A stretch of DNA of 45,843 nucleotides from Pancytospora philotis. Lineage: Eukaryota; Microsporidia. Location: NCBI GenBank assembly GCA_023647555.1, contig JALRLY010000244.1, forward strand, positions 1 through 45,843, given 5' to 3'. Every line of letters begins with the position of its first letter. The stretch's first letter is position 1. The position numbers and the translations under genes were made by a program. This document shows, piece after piece, positions 35,568-43,686 of the stretch. The notes under the pieces are model-generated. The model saw only the letters and a list, made by a program, of their open reading frames with translations, was not told the origin of the DNA and made no database searches.

Positions 35568-35913
35568 AGAACTATTTCTTTATATGACTGAATACTTCTT
35601 TGATTTTTGGGCGGAGAGCAGGCCTCATGATCGAGTTCAATAGAGAGTGTAAACTTCATCTTGGCTTTCTTCAACAAATGGCAAATACCTCATTCTTATC
35701 CTAATTAAAAAATGGCTACCGTTTGGATAGCTAGCGACGACGAAATTTATTTGCTTTGCGCAGCCATTCTCGAGCATTCAGTCGGCGGCTACCAAGCTGG
35801 ATTAGGCCCATAATGCGCGCTCATTGGCCTACTCCTTTATGGGCCCCTTTAGATGTCCGCTCGCTCACCGATATTAAAACGGGCAGAAAATATTCAGAAA
35901 TCAACTGCCCCTC
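35564..35913. other. spacer between family 2 copies 1 and 2
   Basis: This stretch is AT-rich at its left. The last 50 bp contain AAAATATTCAGAAATCAACTG followed by CCCCTC before the ATG of copy 2, a weaker version of the start-proximal signal. No gene was seen. Confidence 0.45.
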
Positions 35914-37347
35914 ATGGTGTTCGCTAAGCTGTTTGACCACGCAGCTTGTGCCATACTGCTATGCAAATATGCCCGTGCGACCGAGCCAGATAGCGCCGAA
36001 GTCCCGATGTCTGCGGATGATGGCCCACAATGCGCTCTAAAGGACGATAACAGCAAGCGTGATGTTTTAAATCACTGGATTCGGGATCTTTTCAACTCCC
36101 TATATGATACATGCCGGGCGTTGGTCACATCCCGGCCCGGCGGGCCTAGGCTCGTTTCTTCGGCGGATAATGAGAAGCTCGACCGCGCCAACAGGGTGCA
36201 AAAGATGCAGTTCGTTTTACTGTTCGTGTTCAGCAGCAGCAACCCGCTCGATCAGTTCAGGGAGCTGCTTCCAGAGATGTCGTACGGCGCCATGGAGAAG
36301 CTCTACGAGGAGCTAACTTCGTCTCGTCTTGCTGCTAGATTGCTGTCTTATCTGCGGAAGAACTTCAAAATGGGGTTTGCTGCCGCGAACTCCTTGTGTC
36401 AAATAGGAGTCAGATGCCGCAGGAATCTAGAAAAGATTTTGCTCACAGAAATAAGGCCTTCAACCAGCACCCCTGCGATAGAAACCTTGAGGGCGAAAGC
36501 AGACGTGAACAGGCCAGTGGACGCCTTCATGATTCTGGACTGGCATATGCGCCAGGATGCGGATCCGGTCAAAGGCAACTTCGCCGGCCATTTAGCAGGC
36601 GTTTTGCAGTACCTGCTGACGAGCGAGGATACCATCGGGGATAGTCTGGCTGACAGAATCGAAAAGTACATCAAGCCAATGATGGGAAAGATGCTCGAGT
36701 ATCATAATGAGAGTGAGGATGATGTAATGCGTTGCAAATGGCTGATGATCACCTGCGCGAGCACTATCGAAGACGATGCAATTTTCAAAATGTTCAGCTG
36801 GTCAAAATTCAGGGAGGACCCTAAGCCGACAGCAGCCGAGTTTCTGGGGCACGCTGCAATTGGTGCCGACCGCAGCCTTCATTTTGTCATCAATTACATC
36901 CACCACTGCTTTAGAAGAGATAAAAGGGATTTTCCCATGCCTTCCGATGTGGACGATGAGCTCGCCAACTACTTTATAGAAGATGCGCCCACAATAGAAG
37001 CCCCCGACTCCGATGAGCAGACGAGGCTCGAGCTGATCACGCAGGATCCAGCGTTATTATCAAAACTGAACTCTAAAACGCTTTACCGGATAATGGAAGT
37101 GTACTGCGAGAACACCATGGACGTATACTATGAAAACATCAAGGAAGTATACGAGGAGAATATTGCTCTGTACAGAAAAAGGATAAACATTCTGGCAGAG
37201 TTTTTGAACGCTATTTTCGGATGTCCTGTAAAATTTAGGTACATGGAGTCTTTAGCGAGGGAAAAGAAGGATGTTTTCCTATTGAACTATATTTATGAGG
37301 TTAAACAGCGATATTCGCCGCAACAATTTGAAGAAATCGTTCAATAA
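35914..37347 (+). CDS. secreted family 2 protein, copy 2
   Basis: This 477-aa paralog has signal peptide MVFAKLFDHAACAILLCKYA, and the body follows copy 1 closely (QFVLLFVFSSSNPLDQF; CKWLMITCASTIEDDAIFKMF; HFVINYIHHCFRRDKRDFPM). A stretch with YYENIKEVYEENIALYRKR repeats an acidic/Tyr pattern of the copy 1 C-terminus. No family is recognised. The TAA stop is inside AATAAA (37343-37348). Confidence 0.8.
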   Translation: MVFAKLFDHAACAILLCKYARATEPDSAEVPMSADDGPQCALKDDNSKRDVLNHWIRDLFNSLYDTCRALVTSRPGGPRLVSSADNEKLDRANRVQKMQFVLLFVFSSSNPLDQFRELLPEMSYGAMEKLYEELTSSRLAARLLSYLRKNFKMGFAAANSLCQIGVRCRRNLEKILLTEIRPSTSTPAIETLRAKADVNRPVDAFMILDWHMRQDADPVKGNFAGHLAGVLQYLLTSEDTIGDSLADRIEKYIKPMMGKMLEYHNESEDDVMRCKWLMITCASTIEDDAIFKMFSWSKFREDPKPTAAEFLGHAAIGADRSLHFVINYIHHCFRRDKRDFPMPSDVDDELANYFIEDAPTIEAPDSDEQTRLELITQDPALLSKLNSKTLYRIMEVYCENTMDVYYENIKEVYEENIALYRKRINILAEFLNAIFGCPVKFRYMESLAREKKDVFLLNYIYEVKQRYSPQQFEEIVQ

Positions 37348-37348
37348 A
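37343..37348 (+). terminator. AATAAA overlapping stop of family 2 copy 2
   Basis: The stop TAA at 37345-37347 lies wholly inside AATAAA. Confidence 0.6.
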
Positions 37349-37580
37349 TATTCCATCTTGTGACTGAATGCACCTTTATATTCAGATAGACAACGGGCCT
37401 CAGTTGGCTGGTAGTATAAGTTGCTCGCTATATATACGCAGTGTGGCTATTTTTTAGTATCTCAGTCACGGCAATACCACACAGTTGAGATTTGAGCTTG
37501 TACTTGTCGACCCGTCCTTCTGTTTACATTTTGTGGCGGCTTGCTGGCTCGACTATAAAACAGGTACCAAAATTTTTACC

Positions 37581-39026
37581 ATGCCCGTTCGCAAGATAGT
37601 GGCAAAGCTGACCGCATTCATTATCTCGACTCTATTGCTGTGCTGCCTTATAACTGCAACTAGGCAAGGTGATGCCCGAGAGCCAACAGTCGCTCGGGCC
37701 GACTCAATGCCTCGCGAGACGTCCAACCCACAGCCTTATAACCCCTGGGCGCATTCGGTGATCCGTCTCTATGATGCCTTGTATTCGCACTGTGAGGCAG
37801 TAAACGCAAAACGCCCAGCGGAATGCAGGGTGCATGCTTCAGAGGACAAAGCGCAGGACCCGGCGATCTATCGCAGGCAGAAGCAGTATTTTATCTTGCT
37901 GGTCGTGCTCCTGAGCGAGGACCCCTTGGGATTCCTGGAACAACTGATTCCGTTGATGTCGTATGGATGCCTCGACCTCATGCATAAGGAGGTCAGTCCG
38001 GACTTCAATGTTAGGCTTGTATCAAAAATGCTAACGGGCTGGAGGGTAAGCGAGAGCGCGGAGTATCGGATCAGAGGTGTATTCGACCACTACCTGCTGC
38101 TGATCAGAATGCGTCTGGGCGTTGAGATCGCCGCCGTAGTGAGCATGCCCGTGCAGCATGCTCTAAAGAGAGGGGCCATTTTGAGCGAGCCCGTCGAGGT
38201 ATTTCAGGTTCTGGCTCTACGAATGGGCGGTTTGAGCGTCACGTCGAACAATGACCTGCCTCTTATCATAAGCGCTGTGCTGGAAAGCACCGACTTGAAG
38301 GAGACGAGCATGCGCGGCAAAATCGACAATTTTATCAGACCGCTGATGCGGCATATTCTAAACCACTGCGACGGCAATAAGCGAGACATCCTATATTGCA
38401 AATACCTGATGATGTACTGCACGACTAGGGTTTCAGATTGCGCAGTTTTCCGGATGTACAGCTGGGACGAATTCAGAAGAAGCCCCACGCCCAATATTGC
38501 AATGTTTATAGAGAGTGCTGCTAAAAATGGTATAAAACCGTATTACATAATTAATCTCCTCCACACTTACTATATCAAAAGGGAATCGCGTGTTCACTAT
38601 ATCAAAAAGGAATCGCGCGTGCCCGAGAGCGAGATCTGTGCTCTCAGCAAATATTACTGGATAATCCTAGACTCTGCCACAAAACAGAGCAATTACGGCG
38701 ATGATCCTATCCACGAGGATCTAATAGAGCGTCTGCCAGCTAATACTGCCTACCAGCTGGTCTGCTCGTATTATAAAATTGCGATGACTGATTTCACCGC
38801 GTTTGCAGAAAAGAAAATGAAAATATTTGCATTGCTGAGCTTATTCAGGCCAAATATACTCGCTAAAGTTTCAAACCTTGTCCATAATAAGTGCCCTGGC
38901 CCTCTGTTGCAGTCATGTATAAAACTCGAATGGACAAGGCGCGCAACCAGCTCCCTGGCAGCGAGAGATGAGCGCGTTTGCGAGCCTGGGCCTAGCAGAA
39001 AAAGGAGGATTTCCTCAGAAGAGTAA
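37581..39026 (+). CDS. secreted family 2 protein, copy 3 (diverged, basic tail)
   Basis: The 481-aa distant paralog starts with MPVRKIVAKLTAFIISTLLL, a signal peptide. Family blocks are still visible: RQKQYFILLVVLLSEDPLGF, IPLMSYGCLDLMHKE, CKYLMMYCTTRVSDCAVFRM and YYIINLLHTYY. It carries a 27-bp in-frame tandem duplication (38572-38625, YIKRESRVH / YIKKESRVP) and ends in a basic tail SRKRRISSEE that the other copies lack. ATG 37581 is chosen because CAAAATTTTTACC lies directly before it; an earlier ATG at 37485 is less likely. The function is unknown. Confidence 0.78.
   Translation: MPVRKIVAKLTAFIISTLLLCCLITATRQGDAREPTVARADSMPRETSNPQPYNPWAHSVIRLYDALYSHCEAVNAKRPAECRVHASEDKAQDPAIYRRQKQYFILLVVLLSEDPLGFLEQLIPLMSYGCLDLMHKEVSPDFNVRLVSKMLTGWRVSESAEYRIRGVFDHYLLLIRMRLGVEIAAVVSMPVQHALKRGAILSEPVEVFQVLALRMGGLSVTSNNDLPLIISAVLESTDLKETSMRGKIDNFIRPLMRHILNHCDGNKRDILYCKYLMMYCTTRVSDCAVFRMYSWDEFRRSPTPNIAMFIESAAKNGIKPYYIINLLHTYYIKRESRVHYIKKESRVPESEICALSKYYWIILDSATKQSNYGDDPIHEDLIERLPANTAYQLVCSYYKIAMTDFTAFAEKKMKIFALLSLFRPNILAKVSNLVHNKCPGPLLQSCIKLEWTRRATSSLAARDERVCEPGPSRKRRISSEE
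38572..38625 (+). repeat. 27-bp in-frame tandem duplication
   Basis: TATATCAAAAGGGAATCGCG plus seven bases is followed by TATATCAAAAAGGAATCGCG plus seven bases, with four differences. The duplication is confined to copy 3 of family 2. Confidence 0.7.
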
Positions 39027-39260
39027 AGTTATTTTATACCGTAGCCTATCTATTATATCTTTGTAAAGGCCCAGTCTATTTAGATATCGCTCATGATTCA
39101 GCAGACTACATTTTAGTATATTGTGAGGGAGTTTGTGCCTCCACTGCCCTTTTTATAAAGCAACCACACACGCTCATAGCTTTACAAGCCTCGCAGCGGT
39201 GCCGCACAGCATTATTATTACCCGCCGCGCCGCCATCTAGATTAACGCTTTTAGAACAGG

Positions 39261-39587
39261 ATGATCCCAACGGCTCGCTTGCACGAAAGCATCCTTGTGC
39301 CCAAGCCCATGTACTTCAGCACCCTGGCGCCGGCAATGGAGAATGTAAACAGCTACAAGGTGTACGCCCTGGCGCTTGTAGATGCGAAGGTAAAGCCGAA
39401 TACGTATCGGGTGCGCTACGAGGCGAATACCGCTGTCATCTGCACCGATCGCGCCCTGGCCGTCGGCGCCTGGATTCGCTTCTGCGGCGTTGTCGACAAA
39501 GGCGTCATAGCGTGCGAGTATGTTGAGGCCTTGGACAACGTCGACACCAACCTACTGGTCAGGTGCATACAGAAGCTGGGTGCCTAG
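39261..39587 (+). CDS. TEN1-like OB-fold protein (CST complex candidate)
   Basis: The 108-aa protein has an OB-fold pattern. Its landmarks run in the same order as in animal/fungal TEN1: VPKPMYFSTLAP near the start, SYKVYALALVD (first strand), VICTD, VGAWIRFCGVVDKG, then VEALDNVDTNLLVRCIQK (the closing helix). TEN1 is the small subunit of the CST complex that binds telomeric single-stranded DNA with STN1. The identity rests on motif order seen by eye; RPA3 is an alternative small OB protein. No AAATTT is obvious before the ATG. Confidence 0.5.
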   Translation: MIPTARLHESILVPKPMYFSTLAPAMENVNSYKVYALALVDAKVKPNTYRVRYEANTAVICTDRALAVGAWIRFCGVVDKGVIACEYVEALDNVDTNLLVRCIQKLGA

Positions 39588-39653
39588 GCTGCATTCGGCT
39601 TCTCGGCTTTGGGCCACCCTTGCCTCAAATTATTTCAGCGCGGACTGTCCCAG

Positions 39654-40049
39654 ATGAGAGTGGTGGTGCAGCGCGTGGCGAGCGCCTCGGTCGTTCACGA
39701 GGGCGCGGAAATAGCGGCCATCGGAAAGGGCCTCGTCTTGTACATAGGCGTCTCCAAGGGCGAAGAGCCGGGTGCTGCCGAGTGGCTCATCCAGAAAATC
39801 CGCGGCACGAAAGAGGCCGGCGACGAGGTGCTGTGCCTCAGCCAGTTCACGCTTTTTGCTGCGTTCAAGGGGCCAAAGCCGTCGTTCCACAGGGCAGAGA
39901 GCCCGGAGACGGCGCGGGCGCAGTTTTACAGCATTGTCGAAGCGGTCCGCGGCGCATTCGAGTGCAAGGTCGCAAATGGTATTTTTGGCACAAAGCTCGA
40001 GATTAAGTTCAGCGGCAGCAGCATCCAGCCGCTTGTGCTCGAGCGGTAG
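39654..40049 (+). CDS. D-aminoacyl-tRNA deacylase paralog A (SQFTL kept, Gly-Pro lost)
   Basis: The 131-aa protein starts MRVVVQRVASASV, the canonical DTD start, so ATG 39654 is used (CAAATTATTTCAG and CCCAG lie before it). It keeps SQFTL (residues 63-67) and a GPKPSF loop (73-78) lining the active site. A segment of about 15 residues before SQFTL is missing. Where DTDs end in NDGPVT with the chirality-sensing Gly-cisPro, this protein has SGSSIQP (120-126). DTD removes D-amino acids from mischarged tRNA. On its own this copy should lack the cross-subunit Gly-Pro; see paralog B at 41242-41592. Confidence 0.88.
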   Translation: MRVVVQRVASASVVHEGAEIAAIGKGLVLYIGVSKGEEPGAAEWLIQKIRGTKEAGDEVLCLSQFTLFAAFKGPKPSFHRAESPETARAQFYSIVEAVRGAFECKVANGIFGTKLEIKFSGSSIQPLVLER

Positions 40050-40307
40050 GCCTGGGTGTTGTTGCTGTGTGCGTTGGCTCCAAGCGTTAGTGCGACGGGC
40101 TGTGCTCATCTCAGTTTTAAATTATGAGCAGCTAAATAAACCTCGTATATTCAAGCATCTGCATATTCATATTCATTTCTGTCCGCAATTGAGCTGCTAC
40201 ACCATGCTGCGAGGTTTATTGACCGGTCGCAGGTAGCTGAAAATTCCCCTTTTTCCCATTGGACCGCGGGGCGCGATTAAAATTTGACGGGACCGCCGCG
40301 CCCCTTT

Positions 40308-41072
40308 ATGGCCAGATATGTCCACGAGAGAGACACGCTTGGCCGCAAGCTCACGTCTCTCGTTATTCTTCTCATGCTCGTCTGCACCGCCTTCTGGTTC
40401 ATCCTGTGCGACGTGTCGCTCGCGCTGCGGATCCTCTGGCTGATCACGATGCCGATGCTGCTGCTTTCCTTCATCCAGCTTACGCTCTCGGACCCGGGCC
40501 GCATGCCGAAGCGGGAGTTCGGCGACGAGCGCGCCGGCGGCATGCTGCGCCTCTCCGACGGCACTGTCGTGCACACCAACTCCGAGCTGCTGCTGCGCGA
40601 CGTCATGATGAACGTTGACGGCGTCGACACCATGAGCAGGCGCTTCATGTGCACGTGCTGCCGGATGTTCAAGACCTACCGGACCGCGCACTGCTCCTTC
40701 TGCGACGCCTGCGTGCTGGAGAAGGACCACCACTGCTTCTGGCTCTCCAACTGCGTCGGCCGGAACAACCTGCGCTGCTTCATCATTTTTCTGCTGAGCA
40801 TCGGCGGCATGTGGTGCCTGACCGCGCACGCCTTCACCATGCTGTTCAGGCGCCATCACTTTTCCATCTACGTTGGGATCGGCCTGTACTCGATGGGCTG
40901 CGCCATCTGGCTGTTCTTTCTCTACTACATGTTCCTCGTCTCCCGCGGCATCACATCGCGGGAGTACCTGAGCGGATGCCACCACAAGGGCTTCATCGGT
41001 CTCTCACGGATGGTGCGCGCCTGCCTCACATTCCGGCCGCCGCTCACGTGCACGAATGCTTTTGTAGTTTAG
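40308..41072 (+). CDS. DHHC-type palmitoyltransferase
   Basis: The 254-aa protein has two N-terminal membrane helices (about 16-34, 39-60), a DPG motif (62-64), the cysteine-rich domain (CTCCRMFKTYRTAHCSFCDA) with DHHC at residues 140-143 and NCVGRNN after it, then two C-terminal helices and a TTxE-like region. It matches the family better than the 10371 gene. It S-acylates proteins at Golgi or ER membranes. ATG 40308 is the first true ATG, with AAAATTTGACGGGACCGCCG and CGCCCCTTT upstream. Confidence 0.93.
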   Translation: MARYVHERDTLGRKLTSLVILLMLVCTAFWFILCDVSLALRILWLITMPMLLLSFIQLTLSDPGRMPKREFGDERAGGMLRLSDGTVVHTNSELLLRDVMMNVDGVDTMSRRFMCTCCRMFKTYRTAHCSFCDACVLEKDHHCFWLSNCVGRNNLRCFIIFLLSIGGMWCLTAHAFTMLFRRHHFSIYVGIGLYSMGCAIWLFFLYYMFLVSRGITSREYLSGCHHKGFIGLSRMVRACLTFRPPLTCTNAFVV

Positions 41073-41241
41073 TCCGGCGCTAATTGCTGTAGAGGTGCTG
41101 TTTGCTATAGAGATGCTATTCAGTATAGATGCTGCTGGCATGGCATATGCGCACCACATAATAAAGAGTTTAATATATCTTTTAAGGCCTGTAGCAGTTT
41201 ATCACGCAAATTTTTATTTTTCCCGTATCATTAATTTTAAC

Positions 41242-41592
41242 TCAAAAATCCAGGATCATGGTGCACGGCCCATCGTTGATGAACTCAATGTGATCGCCGT
41301 CTTTGTATACTTCAGGGTGAAAACCTGCCCTGCCCATAGCATCAGCTAGACCGTCCACGCTATAGCCGCTGCTGCTTGTAACGATTACTCGCCCTGCTGT
41401 CTGGCTGACATTTTCCGTCCAGCCGTTCCACAGCCTCAGCGAAGCGATTTTAGTGGCTGCTTTATTCAGCACGGCATCGGTCTCTGCTCCTGATAGCGTG
41501 GCGTACAGGATAATACCAGGTCCTGACTGCGCCTTCCCACCGTGCTCTGGCGCAAACTGCGCATCTGCGAACCTCTGGATGACTATCTGCAT
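41242..41592 (-). CDS. D-aminoacyl-tRNA deacylase paralog B (Gly-Pro kept, SQFTL lost)
   Basis: The 116-aa protein starts MQIVIQRFADAQF, and SGPGIILYATLSG follows as in DTDs. It retains the RLW segment (RIF in bacteria) before the central strand, and ends HIEFINDGPCTMILDF, so the Gly-cisPro motif NDGPCT (106-111) is intact. The SQFTL motif is replaced by SSSGY (73-77), and the RPSF loop plus following helix are deleted. It is therefore the mirror image of paralog A. AAAATTTGGCACATC lies 25-30 bp upstream of the ATG on its strand, and AATAAA (TTTATT at 41213-41218) follows the stop. Not ATD: the PQATL motif is absent. Confidence 0.8.
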   Translation of the reverse strand: MQIVIQRFADAQFAPEHGGKAQSGPGIILYATLSGAETDAVLNKAATKIASLRLWNGWTENVSQTAGRVIVTSSSGYSVDGLADAMGRAGFHPEVYKDGDHIEFINDGPCTMILDF

Positions 41593-41805
41593 GGGCGAGC
41601 TGCTACACCATATGATGTGCCAAATTTTGCGTATGCTTTTCGCAAAGGCTCAACTATTCACGCAAGTTTTTACATATAGAAGGTTGCGACATAATAAAAT
41701 GCGATCAACGATCAGTAGAGTTCCCATACAGAAATGCTTTAGCTGCTTACCGCCATCCACTTTCTAGCAAACATTTATTCAAAGCATTCCCAAGCCGGCA
41801 GCCCG

Positions 41806-43371
41806 TCAGAAGTGCCCCAGCAGTATGTCGATGGAGCGCTGCTTGTCCTGGTCGCTGAATGTATTCTTGATCATCCGATTGGCAGAGATGATCAGGTCGT
41901 TGACGCGCCCCATCATCGAGAGCTTCCCCTTCGTGGCCAGGTCGGCCTTGAGCGCGTCCGAGCCTGTGTACAGCTTGCTCAGCGCGTTGCCGTTGTTCTT
42001 CCACATCTGGTTGATCGCACCGAAGTTGTAGGGGAGGAAGTAGCCGAAGATCAGCGACTGGACGAGGTTGGTCCTGTCCAGGCAGTCGAGGCAGTTCACG
42101 CGGAAGGTCACCGGCCGGTCGCGCCCGGGCAGCACCGCCAGCCCGGGCTCGGCCGCGGGGTGCACGCCTGTGATCTCCTCCAGCTTGTACTTTTTAATCT
42201 TGGCGAACAGCAGCTCCTTGAGCTGCTCGAAGTCGCCCGTGTGTTTGTTCACGTCGATGTGGACGTACTCGCGCTCCTTGCGGTGGCACACGTCGCGGTA
42301 CAGCTGGCTGAGGATGCGCTCGTATTTGCGGCTCCCGAGCAGATCGACCACGACCACCCGCCCGTACTTGCGCTCGAGCTCCTCGAAGTGCAGCCCGAAC
42401 GCCTTGGCCGCGTCCCTGTCCGCGCCGTCTATCTGCAGCTTCTGCGGGCGCAGCGGGTCGTCCTGCGTCCAGAAGAGCGGCACGGACCCGCGTATTATCA
42501 CGAACTCCTCGTCGGCCAGCTCGGAGGCCACGCGGAAGCGTGTCTCGACGAGGAAGGAGGCGTTGCCCGACTCGTCCACGCCGCGGCTGAGGAAGCGCGT
42601 GCCGATCTTGCGGTTGGAAATCAGCGACTGGATGGTCAGCCGGTACGTGCTGCCGTCCTGGCACACCCTGGACTCCAAGTACCCGCAGAACATGCTGGCG
42701 GCTACGTAGTTTGGGTGGGCGGGCGATGAGTGCTTCACCACGATAGTCTCGCTCAGGACGGAGGCGCTGCTCGATGAGACGGGGCTCTGCGGCGCCTCCG
42801 CGCGGCACGAGGACTTGATCAGGGCATCGAGCTTGGTTTTCTTTGGGCCTACGGCGCTTTTCCTGAGCGAGGGCGTCTTTAGAGAGGAGTAGCTGCCGCG
42901 GGAAAAGCAGTGGCGCTCTGGGGGAGCAGATGCGTCAGGCGCAGCGGCGAGCAGATGGAACGCCGAGCTGCAGTAGGAGTTGAACACCTTGATCAGGTGG
43001 TTGTTCCACGAGAACTCGTCGTCGAGCGGGTCGAAGCAGTAGTAAAAGTGGTTGTTTTCGATGAGCTCTTTGATGCCGTCGGCGGAGGGATTCGGGTCCG
43101 CGCCGCTGAGCGTGACGTACTCCACGCCCAGGATCCTGTACGCGCTGCCGCCCTTCGTTTCGCCGGCCAGCTCGGCGTCGGTCACAAAGAACAGATAGCT
43201 GCCCTCCACGGTCTCGAGAATGCCGAGCACGGCGTGCAGAGGGTACGTAGCTGCGTCCGCGTCGTGCACTCCCGCAGCCGATGCCGATGAGCTGTGGAAA
43301 ACCGACACCGTGCCGCTCGGCGTGTCGTAGCGCACGCCCCGTGTCTGTCTGGAGTAGTGCAGCTGCCCCAT
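41806..43371 (-). CDS. SAC-domain phosphoinositide phosphatase without membrane anchor
   Basis: The 521-aa protein carries the SAC domain, with catalytic FRVNCLDCLDRTNLVQSLIF (Cys427-x5-Arg433) and VVVVDLLGSRKYERILSQLY. Sac1-type enzymes dephosphorylate PI4P and other phosphoinositides at ER/Golgi. The C-terminal two-helix membrane anchor of Sac1 is missing; the protein ends soon after the SAC core (RSIDILLGHF), so it must be soluble or recruited by another factor. A Ser/Pro-rich, Lys-rich insert lies at about residues 165-210. The first ATG is 43371, just after GGGCACCCC. An AATAAA follows the stop. Confidence 0.9.
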   Translation of the reverse strand: MGQLHYSRQTRGVRYDTPSGTVSVFHSSSASAAGVHDADAATYPLHAVLGILETVEGSYLFFVTDAELAGETKGGSAYRILGVEYVTLSGADPNPSADGIKELIENNHFYYCFDPLDDEFSWNNHLIKVFNSYCSSAFHLLAAAPDASAPPERHCFSRGSYSSLKTPSLRKSAVGPKKTKLDALIKSSCRAEAPQSPVSSSSASVLSETIVVKHSSPAHPNYVAASMFCGYLESRVCQDGSTYRLTIQSLISNRKIGTRFLSRGVDESGNASFLVETRFRVASELADEEFVIIRGSVPLFWTQDDPLRPQKLQIDGADRDAAKAFGLHFEELERKYGRVVVVDLLGSRKYERILSQLYRDVCHRKEREYVHIDVNKHTGDFEQLKELLFAKIKKYKLEEITGVHPAAEPGLAVLPGRDRPVTFRVNCLDCLDRTNLVQSLIFGYFLPYNFGAINQMWKNNGNALSKLYTGSDALKADLATKGKLSMMGRVNDLIISANRMIKNTFSDQDKQRSIDILLGHF

Positions 43372-43686
43372 TGGGGTGCCCGCGGCCCAAGGCGCATTTT
43401 GCACGGCAAATGAAAGGCCCCAGCCGTTCCAGGCTGCGGCGTTCAGAGACCCAGTTAGAACGGTGCAGTTAAAACAAACAGCAATAAATGGGCGCGCTGT
43501 ATGGTGCGTATTCCGCTCAGCTACGCTGCTCCCCGTCTAATTCGTCCACCGCTGGAAATTCACTACCTGTTAAAATTGTGCGCGGGCACACGGCAACTGC
43601 GCCAGTGGTACGGTTATCAATATGCTTTCTCCGCTGGCCCATATTTATTTGAGGCAGTGTCATCATAACAAATATGAAACACGGCG
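43372..43686. other. divergent upstream region, SAC gene and RING gene
   Basis: This stretch shows no AAATTT block next to either start and no other recognisable feature. It must contain two promoters. Confidence 0.4.

Noticed and set aside
39563..40006. plus-strand ORF overlapping DTD paralog A
   Set aside because: Out-of-frame, low-complexity product; the DTD frame is clearly the coding one.
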